NCBI GenBank assembly: GCA_021816425.1
Contig: JAKAXT010000003.1
Span: 1 to 51,216, forward strand
Direction of reading: 5' to 3'
DNA length: 51,216 nucleotides
DNA from: Pseudomonadota bacterium
GTDB lineage: Bacteria; Pseudomonadota; Gammaproteobacteria; Acidiferrobacterales; Acidiferrobacteraceae
Position numbers and translations under genes: made by a program. The notes below the pieces were generated by a model that made no database searches, was not told where the DNA came from, and saw only the letters and a program-made list of their open reading frames with translations. Below are positions 8,522-16,073 of this stretch, piece after piece (within the stretch, counting starts at the first letter, position 1; every line of letters starts with the position of its first letter).

Positions 8522-8704
8522 CTATGCCGACAGCCTGTTCTCCACGAAGAAGCGCCGTTCGTAGTGTTCGCCCTTCTTGCCCTCGTTGAACGACGCTACC
8601 GGCCGATGGTAGCCCATGACCCTTGTCCATACTTCGCATGGCTGACGCTCCTCGGGGCGCAGGCCACAGCCCCTGTCTTCCGTATCGCCTTGCATCGCGC
8701 TCAT
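8522..8704 (-). CDS. nrdD: separate glycyl-radical domain of anaerobic ribonucleotide reductase
   Basis: 60 aa protein that is the C-terminal end of class III ribonucleotide reductase: CEVWTRVMGYHRP (residues 23-35) with G31 as the radical site, then SFNEGKKGEHYERRFF. It is in the same reading frame as the large nrdD gene but separated by TAG GGA GGA GAG GGT ATG: an in-frame amber stop, then a strong purine-rich ribosome site, then ATG 12 bases on. The domain therefore looks independently translated and would assemble with the large chain, as GrcA/YfiD does with damaged pyruvate formate-lyase. Read-through of the TAG would restore a standard one-chain NrdD. Followed directly by nrdG. Confidence 0.85.
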   Translation of the reverse strand: MSAMQGDTEDRGCGLRPEERQPCEVWTRVMGYHRPVASFNEGKKGEHYERRFFVENRLSA

Positions 8705-8716
8705 ACCCTCTCCTCC

Positions 8717-10717
8717 CTACTCGGCTTGTGCCAAAGTCCGTCGCTTCGTCCACGCTTCTTCGTCGCAGATCGGGCAATAAACATGCTCGCCCGCGAGATA
8801 ACCGTGACGCGGGCAGATGGAAAACGTCGGTGTAATCGTGATGTAGGGCAGGCGAAAGCGGGTCAGGGCCCGCCGCACCAGGTCCCTCGCCACCGAGGGA
8901 CTCGACAGTCGCTCGTTCAGATAGAGATGCAGCACCGTCCCCCCCGTGTAGCGCCTCTGCAGGTCCTCCTGGCGCTCGAGGGCCTCGAAGGGGTCATCCG
9001 TGAATCCCACCGGCAGTTGCGACGAGTTCGTGTAGTAGGGGCGCTCGGTGGTCCCGGCCTGGCAGATGCCGGGGAAGCGCTTGCGGTCGGCGCGCGCGAA
9101 TCGATAGGTCGCGCCCTCGGCCGGCGAGGCCTCGAGGTTATAGAGGTGCCCCGTCTGTTCCTGAAACTCGGTGAGCCGGGCGCGCATATGATCGAGAAGG
9201 CGGCACGCCATGGCGTGGCCTTGGGCCGCGGTGATGTCGGCCTCGTCGGCTGTGAAGTTGCGGACCATCTCGTTGATCCCGTTCACGCCTATCGTCGAGA
9301 AGTGGTTGCGCAGGGTGCCCAAATAGCGCTTGGTGTACGGGAACAGGCCCTGGTCCATATAGGTCTGTATGGTCTTGCGCTTGATCTCGAGACTCGTGCG
9401 CGCCAGTTCAAGAAGCTGGTCCAGGTTGCGGAAAAGACCCGCCTCGTCGCCCCTGTGCAGATAACCCAGGCGGGCACAATTGATGGTGACGACGCCGAGA
9501 GAACCCGTCTGTTCCGCCGACCCGAACAGCCCGTTGCCCCTCTTCAGGAGCTCCGTGAGGTCCAGTTGCAGGCGGCAGCACATGGATCGCACCATGTGGG
9601 GCTTCAGGTCGGAATTCAGGAAATTCTGGAAGTACGGAAGACCGTATTTTGCCGTGAGGGCAAACAGCCGCTCGGCGTTCTCCCCTTCCCAGTCGAAGTC
9701 GGGGGTGATGTTGTAGGTCGGTATCGGGAACGTGAACACCCGACCCTTGGCGTCCCCCGTCTCCATGACCTCGAGGTAGGCCTTGTTGATCATGGCCATT
9801 TCGGGCGCGAGGTCGCCGTAAGTAAAGGGCATCTCCTCGCCCCCTATGACCGGGACCTGATCGCGCAGGTCCACGGGACAGCTCCAGTCGAACGTCAGGT
9901 TCGTAAACGGCGTCTGCGTGCCCCAGCGCGACGGAATGTTCAGGTTGTATATGAGCTCCTGAATGCATTGCAGCACCTCTTCGTAGCGCATGCGGTCTTT
10001 ACGCACGAACGGCGCGAGATAGGTGTCGAAGGAGCTGAACGCCTGTGCGCCGGCCCATTCGTTCTGCAGTGTCCCGAGGAAGTTCACGATCTGGCCCACG
10101 GCGCTCGAAAGATGCCTCGGGGGGCTTGCCTCGACCTTGTTGGCCACCCCGTTCAGGCCCTCCATGAGCAATGTGCGCAGCGACCAGCCCGCGCAGTACC
10201 CCGACAGCATGTCGAGGTCGTGGATGTGGAGCGCGCCGTCGCGGTGGGCCTCGCCCACTTCTTTCGGGTAGACGTGATTCAGCCAGAAGTTCGCAACCAT
10301 TTTGCCGGACACGCTTAGTATGAGTCCGCCCAGGGAGTAGCCCTGGTTGGCATTGGCCTGGACGCGCCAGTCGCGGCGGTCGAGATACTCGGTGATCGCC
10401 TCCTCGACCTCGACGCGCACCTTGCCTTGTTCGCGGGTCAGGCGACGCTTCTCGCGATAGACGATATAGGCGCGGGCGGTCCGCCTGTGGCCGTGCGCGA
10501 GGAGGTTGTCCTCCACGAGGTCCTGGATCGTTTCGACATCCGGACTTCCCGCCGGGCAGCGCGCCCCGACCTGCGCCGTCATGAGCGCCGCTTCGTTCGG
10601 CCCGTACTCGCCGGTCGCAAGCCCCGCGCGCAGGAGCGCGTAGTAGATCTTGCGATCATCGAAGGATACGACGCGCCCATCGCGCTTGCGTACACTGTCA
10701 GGGTATTCTGCGGCCAT
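8717..10717 (-). CDS. nrdD: class III anaerobic ribonucleoside-triphosphate reductase, large part without the glycyl-radical domain
   Basis: 666 aa. An N-terminal ATP-cone (VRKRDGRVVSFDDRKIY, residues about 7-25) is followed by the ten-stranded barrel typical of NrdD, and the C-terminal segment FSICPRHGYLAGEHVYCPICDEE is the usual Cys-rich lead-in to the radical domain. It reduces NTPs to dNTPs without O2. The protein stops at a TAG (8719-8717) about 20 residues after that segment. The missing radical loop is the next gene. ATG 10717 is chosen (AAGGAG about 10 bases upstream; the ATP-cone begins right after); a longer frame to 10864 is open but would run through the FNR box. Transcribed from the FNR-controlled divergent region 10718-10862. 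Confidence 0.93.
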   Translation of the reverse strand: MAAEYPDSVRKRDGRVVSFDDRKIYYALLRAGLATGEYGPNEAALMTAQVGARCPAGSPDVETIQDLVEDNLLAHGHRRTARAYIVYREKRRLTREQGKVRVEVEEAITEYLDRRDWRVQANANQGYSLGGLILSVSGKMVANFWLNHVYPKEVGEAHRDGALHIHDLDMLSGYCAGWSLRTLLMEGLNGVANKVEASPPRHLSSAVGQIVNFLGTLQNEWAGAQAFSSFDTYLAPFVRKDRMRYEEVLQCIQELIYNLNIPSRWGTQTPFTNLTFDWSCPVDLRDQVPVIGGEEMPFTYGDLAPEMAMINKAYLEVMETGDAKGRVFTFPIPTYNITPDFDWEGENAERLFALTAKYGLPYFQNFLNSDLKPHMVRSMCCRLQLDLTELLKRGNGLFGSAEQTGSLGVVTINCARLGYLHRGDEAGLFRNLDQLLELARTSLEIKRKTIQTYMDQGLFPYTKRYLGTLRNHFSTIGVNGINEMVRNFTADEADITAAQGHAMACRLLDHMRARLTEFQEQTGHLYNLEASPAEGATYRFARADRKRFPGICQAGTTERPYYTNSSQLPVGFTDDPFEALERQEDLQRRYTGGTVLHLYLNERLSSPSVARDLVRRALTRFRLPYITITPTFSICPRHGYLAGEHVYCPICDEEAWTKRRTLAQAE

Positions 10718-10777
10718 AGCTACCCAACTCCTTGTGTTTCGTACCGCTACAAATACAACTCCTTGCGGTGGAACCTC

Positions 10778-10791
10778 TTGACATCCATCAA
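10778..10791. promoter_or_regulatory. FNR box shared by nrdD and the radical-SAM/ubiUV operon
   Basis: TTGACATCCATCAA matches the FNR consensus at 9 of 10 half-site positions, in the 145-base divergent region. Rightward, -10-like TAGACT at 10814-10819 puts the transcript start near 10826 with the box at -41.5. Leftward, a start near 10743 (poorer -10, TATTTG at 10755-10750) would also place it at -41.5. One site could serve both directions. Confidence 0.75.
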
Positions 10792-10862
10792 GCCGAGGGG
10801 CTGTTCCCCTGCGTAGACTGGGACCCTCGTGAAGAAGGTTACGAGCGCGGGGGCGCGGGTGC

Positions 10863-11531
10863 ATGGCAGGGGCGGTGGCATATAGGGATGGCGTCGGACG
10901 CCCGTTGCCGGTCGTCGCAGCCTACCGCCTGCGCGACGGGGTCTACCTGAACCTCACGAATCGATGCACGCTGCGCTGCAGCTTCTGCCCCAAGTTCCAC
11001 GGCCTCTGGACGGTGGCGGATGCGCGGCTGCGGCTGCGGGTCATGGACGAGCCGTCGAGCGCGGTCCTGGTGCAGGCGGCACTGGATGCGGGGCCATGCG
11101 CCGAGTATGTCTTTTGTGGCCTGGGAGAGCCCACGACCCGATGGTCGGAGCTGCTCCTCGTCGCGGCCGCGCTGCGCCCCACGGGGACGCCGATCCGGCT
11201 CAACACCGATGGGCTCGCAAGCCTCGTCCACGGCCGCGATGTGGTCCCCGAGATCGCTGGGCTCATAGACCACGTCTCCATTTCCCTCAACGCGGCGGAT
11301 GAGGCGACCTATGACCGTCTCTGTCGTCCCGGTCGCCCCGGGAGCTTCGCCGCCATGCTGGCCTTCGCCGCCCGCTGCCGAACGTACATCCCACGCGTCA
11401 CGCTGACGGCCATCGCGGGCCTGCCGGGCGTGGACATAGACGCCTGTGCGCGCATTGCCCGTGATCTCGGCGTGGATTTCCGCGCACGCCCCCTGGAGGC
11501 GACCGATGGCCGTTCTTTCCGAGTTCGTTGA
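10863..11531 (+). CDS. radical SAM protein (TatD-family-associated type)
   Basis: 222 aa. The radical SAM triad is C35, C39 and C42 (CTLRCSFC) after 'GVYLNLTNRC', with FCGLGEPTTR as the SAM-binding Gly-rich strand and later SISLNAADEATYDRLCRPGRPGSFAAM. It is shorter than most radical SAM enzymes and resembles the small proteins often found next to TatD nucleases. Substrate unknown. It is the first gene of an FNR-headed run that continues through yhcC, ubiU and ubiV. It overlaps yhcC by 26 bases, so translation is probably coupled. No tatD gene is in the window. Confidence 0.75.
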   Translation: MAGAVAYRDGVGRPLPVVAAYRLRDGVYLNLTNRCTLRCSFCPKFHGLWTVADARLRLRVMDEPSSAVLVQAALDAGPCAEYVFCGLGEPTTRWSELLLVAAALRPTGTPIRLNTDGLASLVHGRDVVPEIAGLIDHVSISLNAADEATYDRLCRPGRPGSFAAMLAFAARCRTYIPRVTLTAIAGLPGVDIDACARIARDLGVDFRARPLEATDGRSFRVR

Positions 11532-12438
11532 GACCTTCGGGCAGCAGCTTCTCCGTGAATTCGGTGAGCGCGTCCACAAGGTGACCGTGGACGCCGGCTT
11601 CACCTGCCCCAATCGCGACGGGTCGCGGGGGCGTGGCGGCTGCACATTCTGCAACAACAGATCGTTCAATCCCGCCGTCGAGGCCCGCAGCATAGGCGAT
11701 CAGGTAGGCGAGGGCATGCGCTGCGTCCGCCGCCGTACGCGCGCCCGCAAGGTCATAGCCTATTTTCAGACCTACACGAACACCTACGCCCCCTTGTCGC
11801 GCCTTAAGGCCGCCTATGAGGAGGCCTTGGCGGTGCCGGGGGTCGTGGGTCTCAGCGTGGGCACGCGCCCCGATTGTCTATCGGAGGCGGTGGTCGCCTT
11901 GATCGCCTCGTATCGGGACCAGGGGCTTTCGGTGTGGGTGGAGCTCGGCTTGCAGTCGAGCTTTGACGAGACGCTCGCGCGCGTCAACCGGGGTCACGGT
12001 TATCGCGAGTATCGCGAGGCCGTTGCCCTGCTGCAGCGCTACCGGATCCCGGTATGTACCCACCTCATCGTGGGTCTGCCGGAAGAGGGTCGCGACCATG
12101 CCCTGCGCACGCTGGCCCGGGTTCTTTCGTTGGGCGTGGCCGGCCTCAAGATCCACCCGCTGCATGTCGTGCGCGGCAGCCGCCTCGCCCACGATTTTCG
12201 GGCCGGACGGCTCAAGGCGTTGGATCTGTCGACCTACGTCGGCATCGTCGCCGATCTCGTCGAACGCACGCCCCGTCACGTCGTCTTTCATCGCCTCACC
12301 GGGACCGCCCGGGCAGGTCTGCTCCTGGCTCCGGCCTGGTGTCTCGGAAAGTGGCGGGTGTTGAACGCCATTGCCGCCGAACTGGCGCGGCGCGGTACCC
12401 GTCAGGGGGTTCTGGCCGGCGAGGGGGCTCCATGGTAG
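11506..12438 (+). CDS. yhcC: YhcC-type radical SAM protein (TIGR01212 family)
   Basis: 310 aa. ATG 11506 is chosen because of a GGAGG site and the family-typical N-terminus (FGQQLLREFGERVHKVTVDAGFTCPNRDG). Cluster cysteines are C34, C46 and C49 in the unusual C-x11-C-x2-C spacing of this family (CPNRDG...GGCTFC), then FQTYTNTYAP, VGTRPDCL and HLIVGLPEE. Homologues occur widely, including in E. coli, and their reaction is not established to my knowledge. It overlaps the preceding gene by 26 bases and ubiU by 7, so it probably belongs to the same mRNA. Confidence 0.8.
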   Translation: MAVLSEFVETFGQQLLREFGERVHKVTVDAGFTCPNRDGSRGRGGCTFCNNRSFNPAVEARSIGDQVGEGMRCVRRRTRARKVIAYFQTYTNTYAPLSRLKAAYEEALAVPGVVGLSVGTRPDCLSEAVVALIASYRDQGLSVWVELGLQSSFDETLARVNRGHGYREYREAVALLQRYRIPVCTHLIVGLPEEGRDHALRTLARVLSLGVAGLKIHPLHVVRGSRLAHDFRAGRLKALDLSTYVGIVADLVERTPRHVVFHRLTGTARAGLLLAPAWCLGKWRVLNAIAAELARRGTRQGVLAGEGAPW

Positions 12439-13439
12439 CGGTCCCCGAGCTCGTATGTCCGGCCGGGACCCTGGCGGCCCTCGAGGCGGCCATCGATCAT
12501 GGCGCCGATGCCGTCTATGTCGGCCTGCGCAACGAAACCAACGCGCGGAATTTCCCGGGCCTCAATCTGACCTCCGCGGAGCTCACCGCCGGCGTCCGTT
12601 ACGCCCACGACCGCAAGCGCAAGGTCTATCTCGCCCTCAATACCTACGCACAGCCGGGTCGCGTGGCCCTGTGGCGACGGACGGCCGACGAGGCGGCGGC
12701 CTCGGGCGTCAACGCCATCATCGTCGCCGATCTCGCGGTGCTGCGCCACTGCGCGAGCCGCCACCCGTCCGTACCGCGTCACCTTTCGGTGCAAGGGTCG
12801 GCCACGAACGCCGAGTCGCTGCGCTTCTATGTCGAGAACTTCGGGGTCACGCGCGCCATCCTGCCGCGCGTACTGGCCCTTAATCAAGTGAGCAAGCTCG
12901 CCGCCCATGCGCCGCTGGATCTCGAGGTCTTTGCATTCGGCGGTCTGTGCGTCATGGTCGAGGGGCGTTGCGCGCTGTCGTCCTATGCCACCGGCGTGTC
13001 TCCCAACACCTGCGGGGCTTGCTCGCCGGCATCCTCCGTGCGGTGGGAGGAGGAGAACGGGCGGCGGCGCGTCCGCCTGAACGGCATTTTGATTGATGCC
13101 TTCGAAAAGACCGAAAAGGCGGGCTACCCCACGATCTGCAAAGGGCGATTCAAGGTCGACGACCACGTGGCGTATGCCCTCGAAGAGCCGACCAGTCTCA
13201 ATGTCCTGCCTATCCTGGGCGATTTGGCGCAGGTTCCGGTGCGCGCGATCAAGATCGAGGGTCGCCAGCGGTCGCCGTCGTATGTTGCGCGTGTCACCGC
13301 CGTCATGCGCGAGGCCTTGGATGCATGCGCCCGCGACCCCGAAAAGTTTGCGGTGCGCCCCGAATGGGCGGAGGCGTTGACGTCGTTGTCCGAGGGCCGC
13401 CAGCAGACCTTGGGCGCCTTCCATAGGCCCTGGCGATGA
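12432..13439 (+). CDS. ubiU: UbiU, O2-independent ubiquinone hydroxylation protein
   Basis: 335 aa U32-peptidase-like protein. C173, C180, C197 and C236 match the spacing of the four [4Fe-4S] ligands of E. coli UbiU (169, 176, 193, 232). With UbiV it forms the complex that hydroxylates the ubiquinone ring without O2, aided by UbiT, probably with prephenate as oxygen donor as reported for the enterobacterial system. It overlaps yhcC by 7 bases and ubiV by an ATGA. ATG 12432 gives the standard N-terminus (PELVCPAGTLAALEAAIDHGADAVYVG). Confidence 0.92.
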   Translation: MVAVPELVCPAGTLAALEAAIDHGADAVYVGLRNETNARNFPGLNLTSAELTAGVRYAHDRKRKVYLALNTYAQPGRVALWRRTADEAAASGVNAIIVADLAVLRHCASRHPSVPRHLSVQGSATNAESLRFYVENFGVTRAILPRVLALNQVSKLAAHAPLDLEVFAFGGLCVMVEGRCALSSYATGVSPNTCGACSPASSVRWEEENGRRRVRLNGILIDAFEKTEKAGYPTICKGRFKVDDHVAYALEEPTSLNVLPILGDLAQVPVRAIKIEGRQRSPSYVARVTAVMREALDACARDPEKFAVRPEWAEALTSLSEGRQQTLGAFHRPWR

Positions 13440-14320
13440 GGCTCGCGCTCGCGCCCATACCGTTTTTCTGGCCACGGGAGGCGATCGTGGCGTTTTACGA
13501 CGCGATCGCAGACACCGCCGTCGACATCGTCTATTTGGGCGAGACGGTTTGCTATAAGCGCCGCAGCCCGGCGTTGGCCGACTGGTTGGCGATCGCAGAA
13601 AAGCTCGCCGGCCGCGGCAAAGAGGTCGTGTTGTCGAGCCTGGTGCTGGTCGACGGGGAGGCGGAGCTCAAGGCGACTCGCAGGCTCTGCGAGAATGGAC
13701 GGTTCCGCATCGAGGCCAACGACATGAGCGCGGTCTCCTTCTCGCGGGGCGCGCCCTTCGTCGCCGGGGCTACGCTGAACATCTATAACGAGGATGCCTT
13801 GGCGATCCTCGCCGACGCGGGCGCCACGCGCTTCGTGGCCTCTTTGGAATTGAGCGGCGAAGCCCTTGCCGGCATGCGCGCCGCGGGCCCGCCGGGCATC
13901 GAATGCGAGCTGCTGGCCTTCGGCCGCCCGGCGCTTGCCTACTCCGCGCGTTGTTTCAGCGCGCGCAACGCCGATCGCGGCAAGGACCACTGCGAGTGGG
14001 TCTGCGAACGCGAACCCGAGGGCATCATGGTGCGCACCCAGGAAGACGACGCCTTCCTGACACTAAATGGCCTCCAGATCCACGCCGCGCATCCTATAAA
14101 TTACCTCGCCGAGCTCGACACCATGCAGCGCGCGCGCGTCGATGTCCTGCGCATCATGCCGGAGGTCCGCGACACCGCGCTTGTGATCGACACCTTCGAG
14201 GGCGTCCTGGCGGGGCGTTACACGGTCGCGGAGGGCCAGAGCCGCCTCGCGCCCCTGACGGATGGGCAGGATGCCAATGGCTATTGGCGGGGCGCGGCCG
14301 GCCGCAGCCATATCAGCTGA
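13436..14320 (+). CDS. ubiV: UbiV, O2-independent ubiquinone hydroxylation protein
   Basis: 294 aa U32-family partner of UbiU. C39, C173, C186 and C190 reproduce the spacing of the E. coli UbiV cluster ligands (39, 180, 193, 197). N-terminal 'LALAPIPFFWPREAIVAFYDAI' and 'DIVYLGETVCYKRR' are typical. Cytoplasmic. ATGA overlap with ubiU and a TGATG overlap with the following fusion gene indicate one operon. Confidence 0.92.
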   Translation: MRLALAPIPFFWPREAIVAFYDAIADTAVDIVYLGETVCYKRRSPALADWLAIAEKLAGRGKEVVLSSLVLVDGEAELKATRRLCENGRFRIEANDMSAVSFSRGAPFVAGATLNIYNEDALAILADAGATRFVASLELSGEALAGMRAAGPPGIECELLAFGRPALAYSARCFSARNADRGKDHCEWVCEREPEGIMVRTQEDDAFLTLNGLQIHAAHPINYLAELDTMQRARVDVLRIMPEVRDTALVIDTFEGVLAGRYTVAEGQSRLAPLTDGQDANGYWRGAAGRSHIS

Positions 14321-15879
14321 TGCTCGTCTGGCACGATGTCGAGCGGCTGGAGCCCGCGCAATTCGCCGCCTACGAGGAAGGCGTGCTGCGACGGGCCATG
14401 GCCGGCGAGACCGTGCTCGGCTTCGTACGGCTGGCGCGCTGCGCCCTCATAGGGGCCTTCGAAGACCCGGGTCGCGCGCTCCGGCTCTCCTATGTGGGTG
14501 ACCGCTTCCCGATCGTGAGGCGCCAAACCGGCGGCGGGAGCCTGTCCCTCGACCCCGACACCCTCATCGCCGTACTGGCCTTGCCGGCCGGCCGTCATGC
14601 AAGCGCAGAGCCCGCAACCCTCATGTCGGCCCTGTGCGCACCGCTCCTTGCGGCCGTCCGGGGCCTCGGAGTCGACGCCGTATTCATGGCCCCCAACGAT
14701 ATCGTCACCGCAGGCCGCAAGGTGGCGAGCGCCTTCCTGACGCGCTCGCGGGGCGTGATCCTCTTCGAGGCGGCGGTGCCGCTTGCGCTGGATGTCGAGG
14801 AGCTCCTGAAGACCCTGCGCCTGCCCCTGGAGAAGCTTTCCGAAAAAGGGATCCTTGCGGCGCGCCAGAGGTTCGCGCCCCTGCGCACGTTCGTTCCTCA
14901 CCTTGCCGCGGCGGCCTTGGGCGCCCGGATCGCCGTGGCAATGGCGGAGGCCCTCGCTCTCCCGGCCCGCCAGGAGTCGCCCCCGGCCCCGGACCCCGGG
15001 AAGACCGTCGTGGACGGCCGCAAGTCGTCGCCCGACATCGCGGCCTTCCTGAAGACCCCGGGCGGGGTCCTTTATCTTGATGCGTGGCTCGATGCGAAGT
15101 CCGTCGTGCGCGAGGCGCGGCTCACGGGCGCCGTGGCCTGCCTCGATCCCGCGCTCTTTTCCAGGCTCGAGGCGTCTCTCGTATCCCGGCACGTCACGCA
15201 GCTCGAGCCCGCGCTTGCGGAGGCCCTGGGCGATGCGAGGCCCGATACCATTGGCGTGGAGACCGCGGACATCGTCTATCTGGGGCATCTGTGCGCGGCC
15301 CGCTTTCTCGTCGGCCGCGAACTCGGCCTTGGCCCGGCGACGCAGATCAGCACCTTCAGCCCCGACCGTAACGAATCGATGGACGCCATCCTCGCGTCCA
15401 TCGACGCGGTTCTCCTGCCCTATTGCGCCAAGCCGACCTGGTGCAAGTGGCGCCATCGCGATGGCTGTCCGGAGTGCGGGCGCTGCGCCGTGGGCGACGC
15501 CTATACCCTTGCGCGCGGGCGGCAGCTCGCCGTCACGACCATCACCAACTTCGAGCATCTGCGCGCGGTCTTGGCGGATCTCGGGAAAAGCGGCAAGCGG
15601 GCGTTTCTCGGCGTCTGTTGCACGGATTTCTTCCTGAAGCGCGATTACGCCTTCGTGGAGGCGGGGATTCCGGCCGTCTTTCTGGATATAGCCGGCGACA
15701 CCTGTTACACGCTGCGCCAGGAGGAGGAGGCCTATGCCGGACGCTTCGAGGCCCAGGCCTACATGGATGCCCGGCTCCTCGAGCGTGTCCTCGATTGGCG
15801 CGACCGGCTGACGACCGGTCAAAGCGCCGCACCGGAGGCGAGCGGGCCCTCCTCGGGCCTTTTACCGTCGGCCAGTTGA
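14320..15879 (+). CDS. lipoate-protein-ligase-like domain fused to DUF116 Cys-rich domain
   Basis: 519 aa from ATG 14320, overlapping the ubiV stop as TGATG. Residues about 1-215 match lipoate-protein ligase A: RRQTGGGS at 67-74, NDIV at 126-129 and GRK with K134 at the lipoyl-adenylate lysine position. Residues about 245-305 resemble the LplA C-terminal accessory domain (PGGVLYLDAWLDAKSVV, RLTG). Residues about 310-495 look like DUF116, with C369, C375, C383, C386 and C389, then GVCC (C433, C434) and C462, enough for one or two Fe-S clusters. The ligase residues look intact, so lipoate or octanoate adenylation or transfer is possible. DUF116 has no known function. Why such a protein sits in a ubiUV operon is unclear. 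Confidence 0.75.
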   Translation: MLVWHDVERLEPAQFAAYEEGVLRRAMAGETVLGFVRLARCALIGAFEDPGRALRLSYVGDRFPIVRRQTGGGSLSLDPDTLIAVLALPAGRHASAEPATLMSALCAPLLAAVRGLGVDAVFMAPNDIVTAGRKVASAFLTRSRGVILFEAAVPLALDVEELLKTLRLPLEKLSEKGILAARQRFAPLRTFVPHLAAAALGARIAVAMAEALALPARQESPPAPDPGKTVVDGRKSSPDIAAFLKTPGGVLYLDAWLDAKSVVREARLTGAVACLDPALFSRLEASLVSRHVTQLEPALAEALGDARPDTIGVETADIVYLGHLCAARFLVGRELGLGPATQISTFSPDRNESMDAILASIDAVLLPYCAKPTWCKWRHRDGCPECGRCAVGDAYTLARGRQLAVTTITNFEHLRAVLADLGKSGKRAFLGVCCTDFFLKRDYAFVEAGIPAVFLDIAGDTCYTLRQEEEAYAGRFEAQAYMDARLLERVLDWRDRLTTGQSAAPEASGPSSGLLPSAS

Positions 15880-16073
15880 GCCGCGGCGCGGCCGCGGATC
15901 CAGCCCCTCCCGATGTCGGTGGAGGCCGTCGACTACGCTGTCAGGCCGAGATCGCAAACACGCTTTGGGGCGCGCTTTCGATTCTTCCGGGCGCCCGCGC
16001 GATTTGGGGCATGGACGATGGGCTCTGTCGCCACGAGGCAGGTCCCGGTCGGGCCGCCGTCTGCGATCGCGCC

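Noticed and set aside
8717-8719. nrdD as a pseudogene because of the in-frame TAG
   Set aside because: The rest of both parts is intact, the radical loop keeps every key residue, and a strong ribosome site and ATG follow the stop at once. Treated as a split gene instead.
8564-10318. A 584-codon plus-strand frame opposite nrdD
   Set aside because: Antisense shadow of the class III reductase gene.
10718-10864. Longer nrdD start at 10864
   Set aside because: It would place coding sequence over the FNR box and the divergent promoter; the ATP-cone starts right after ATG 10717.
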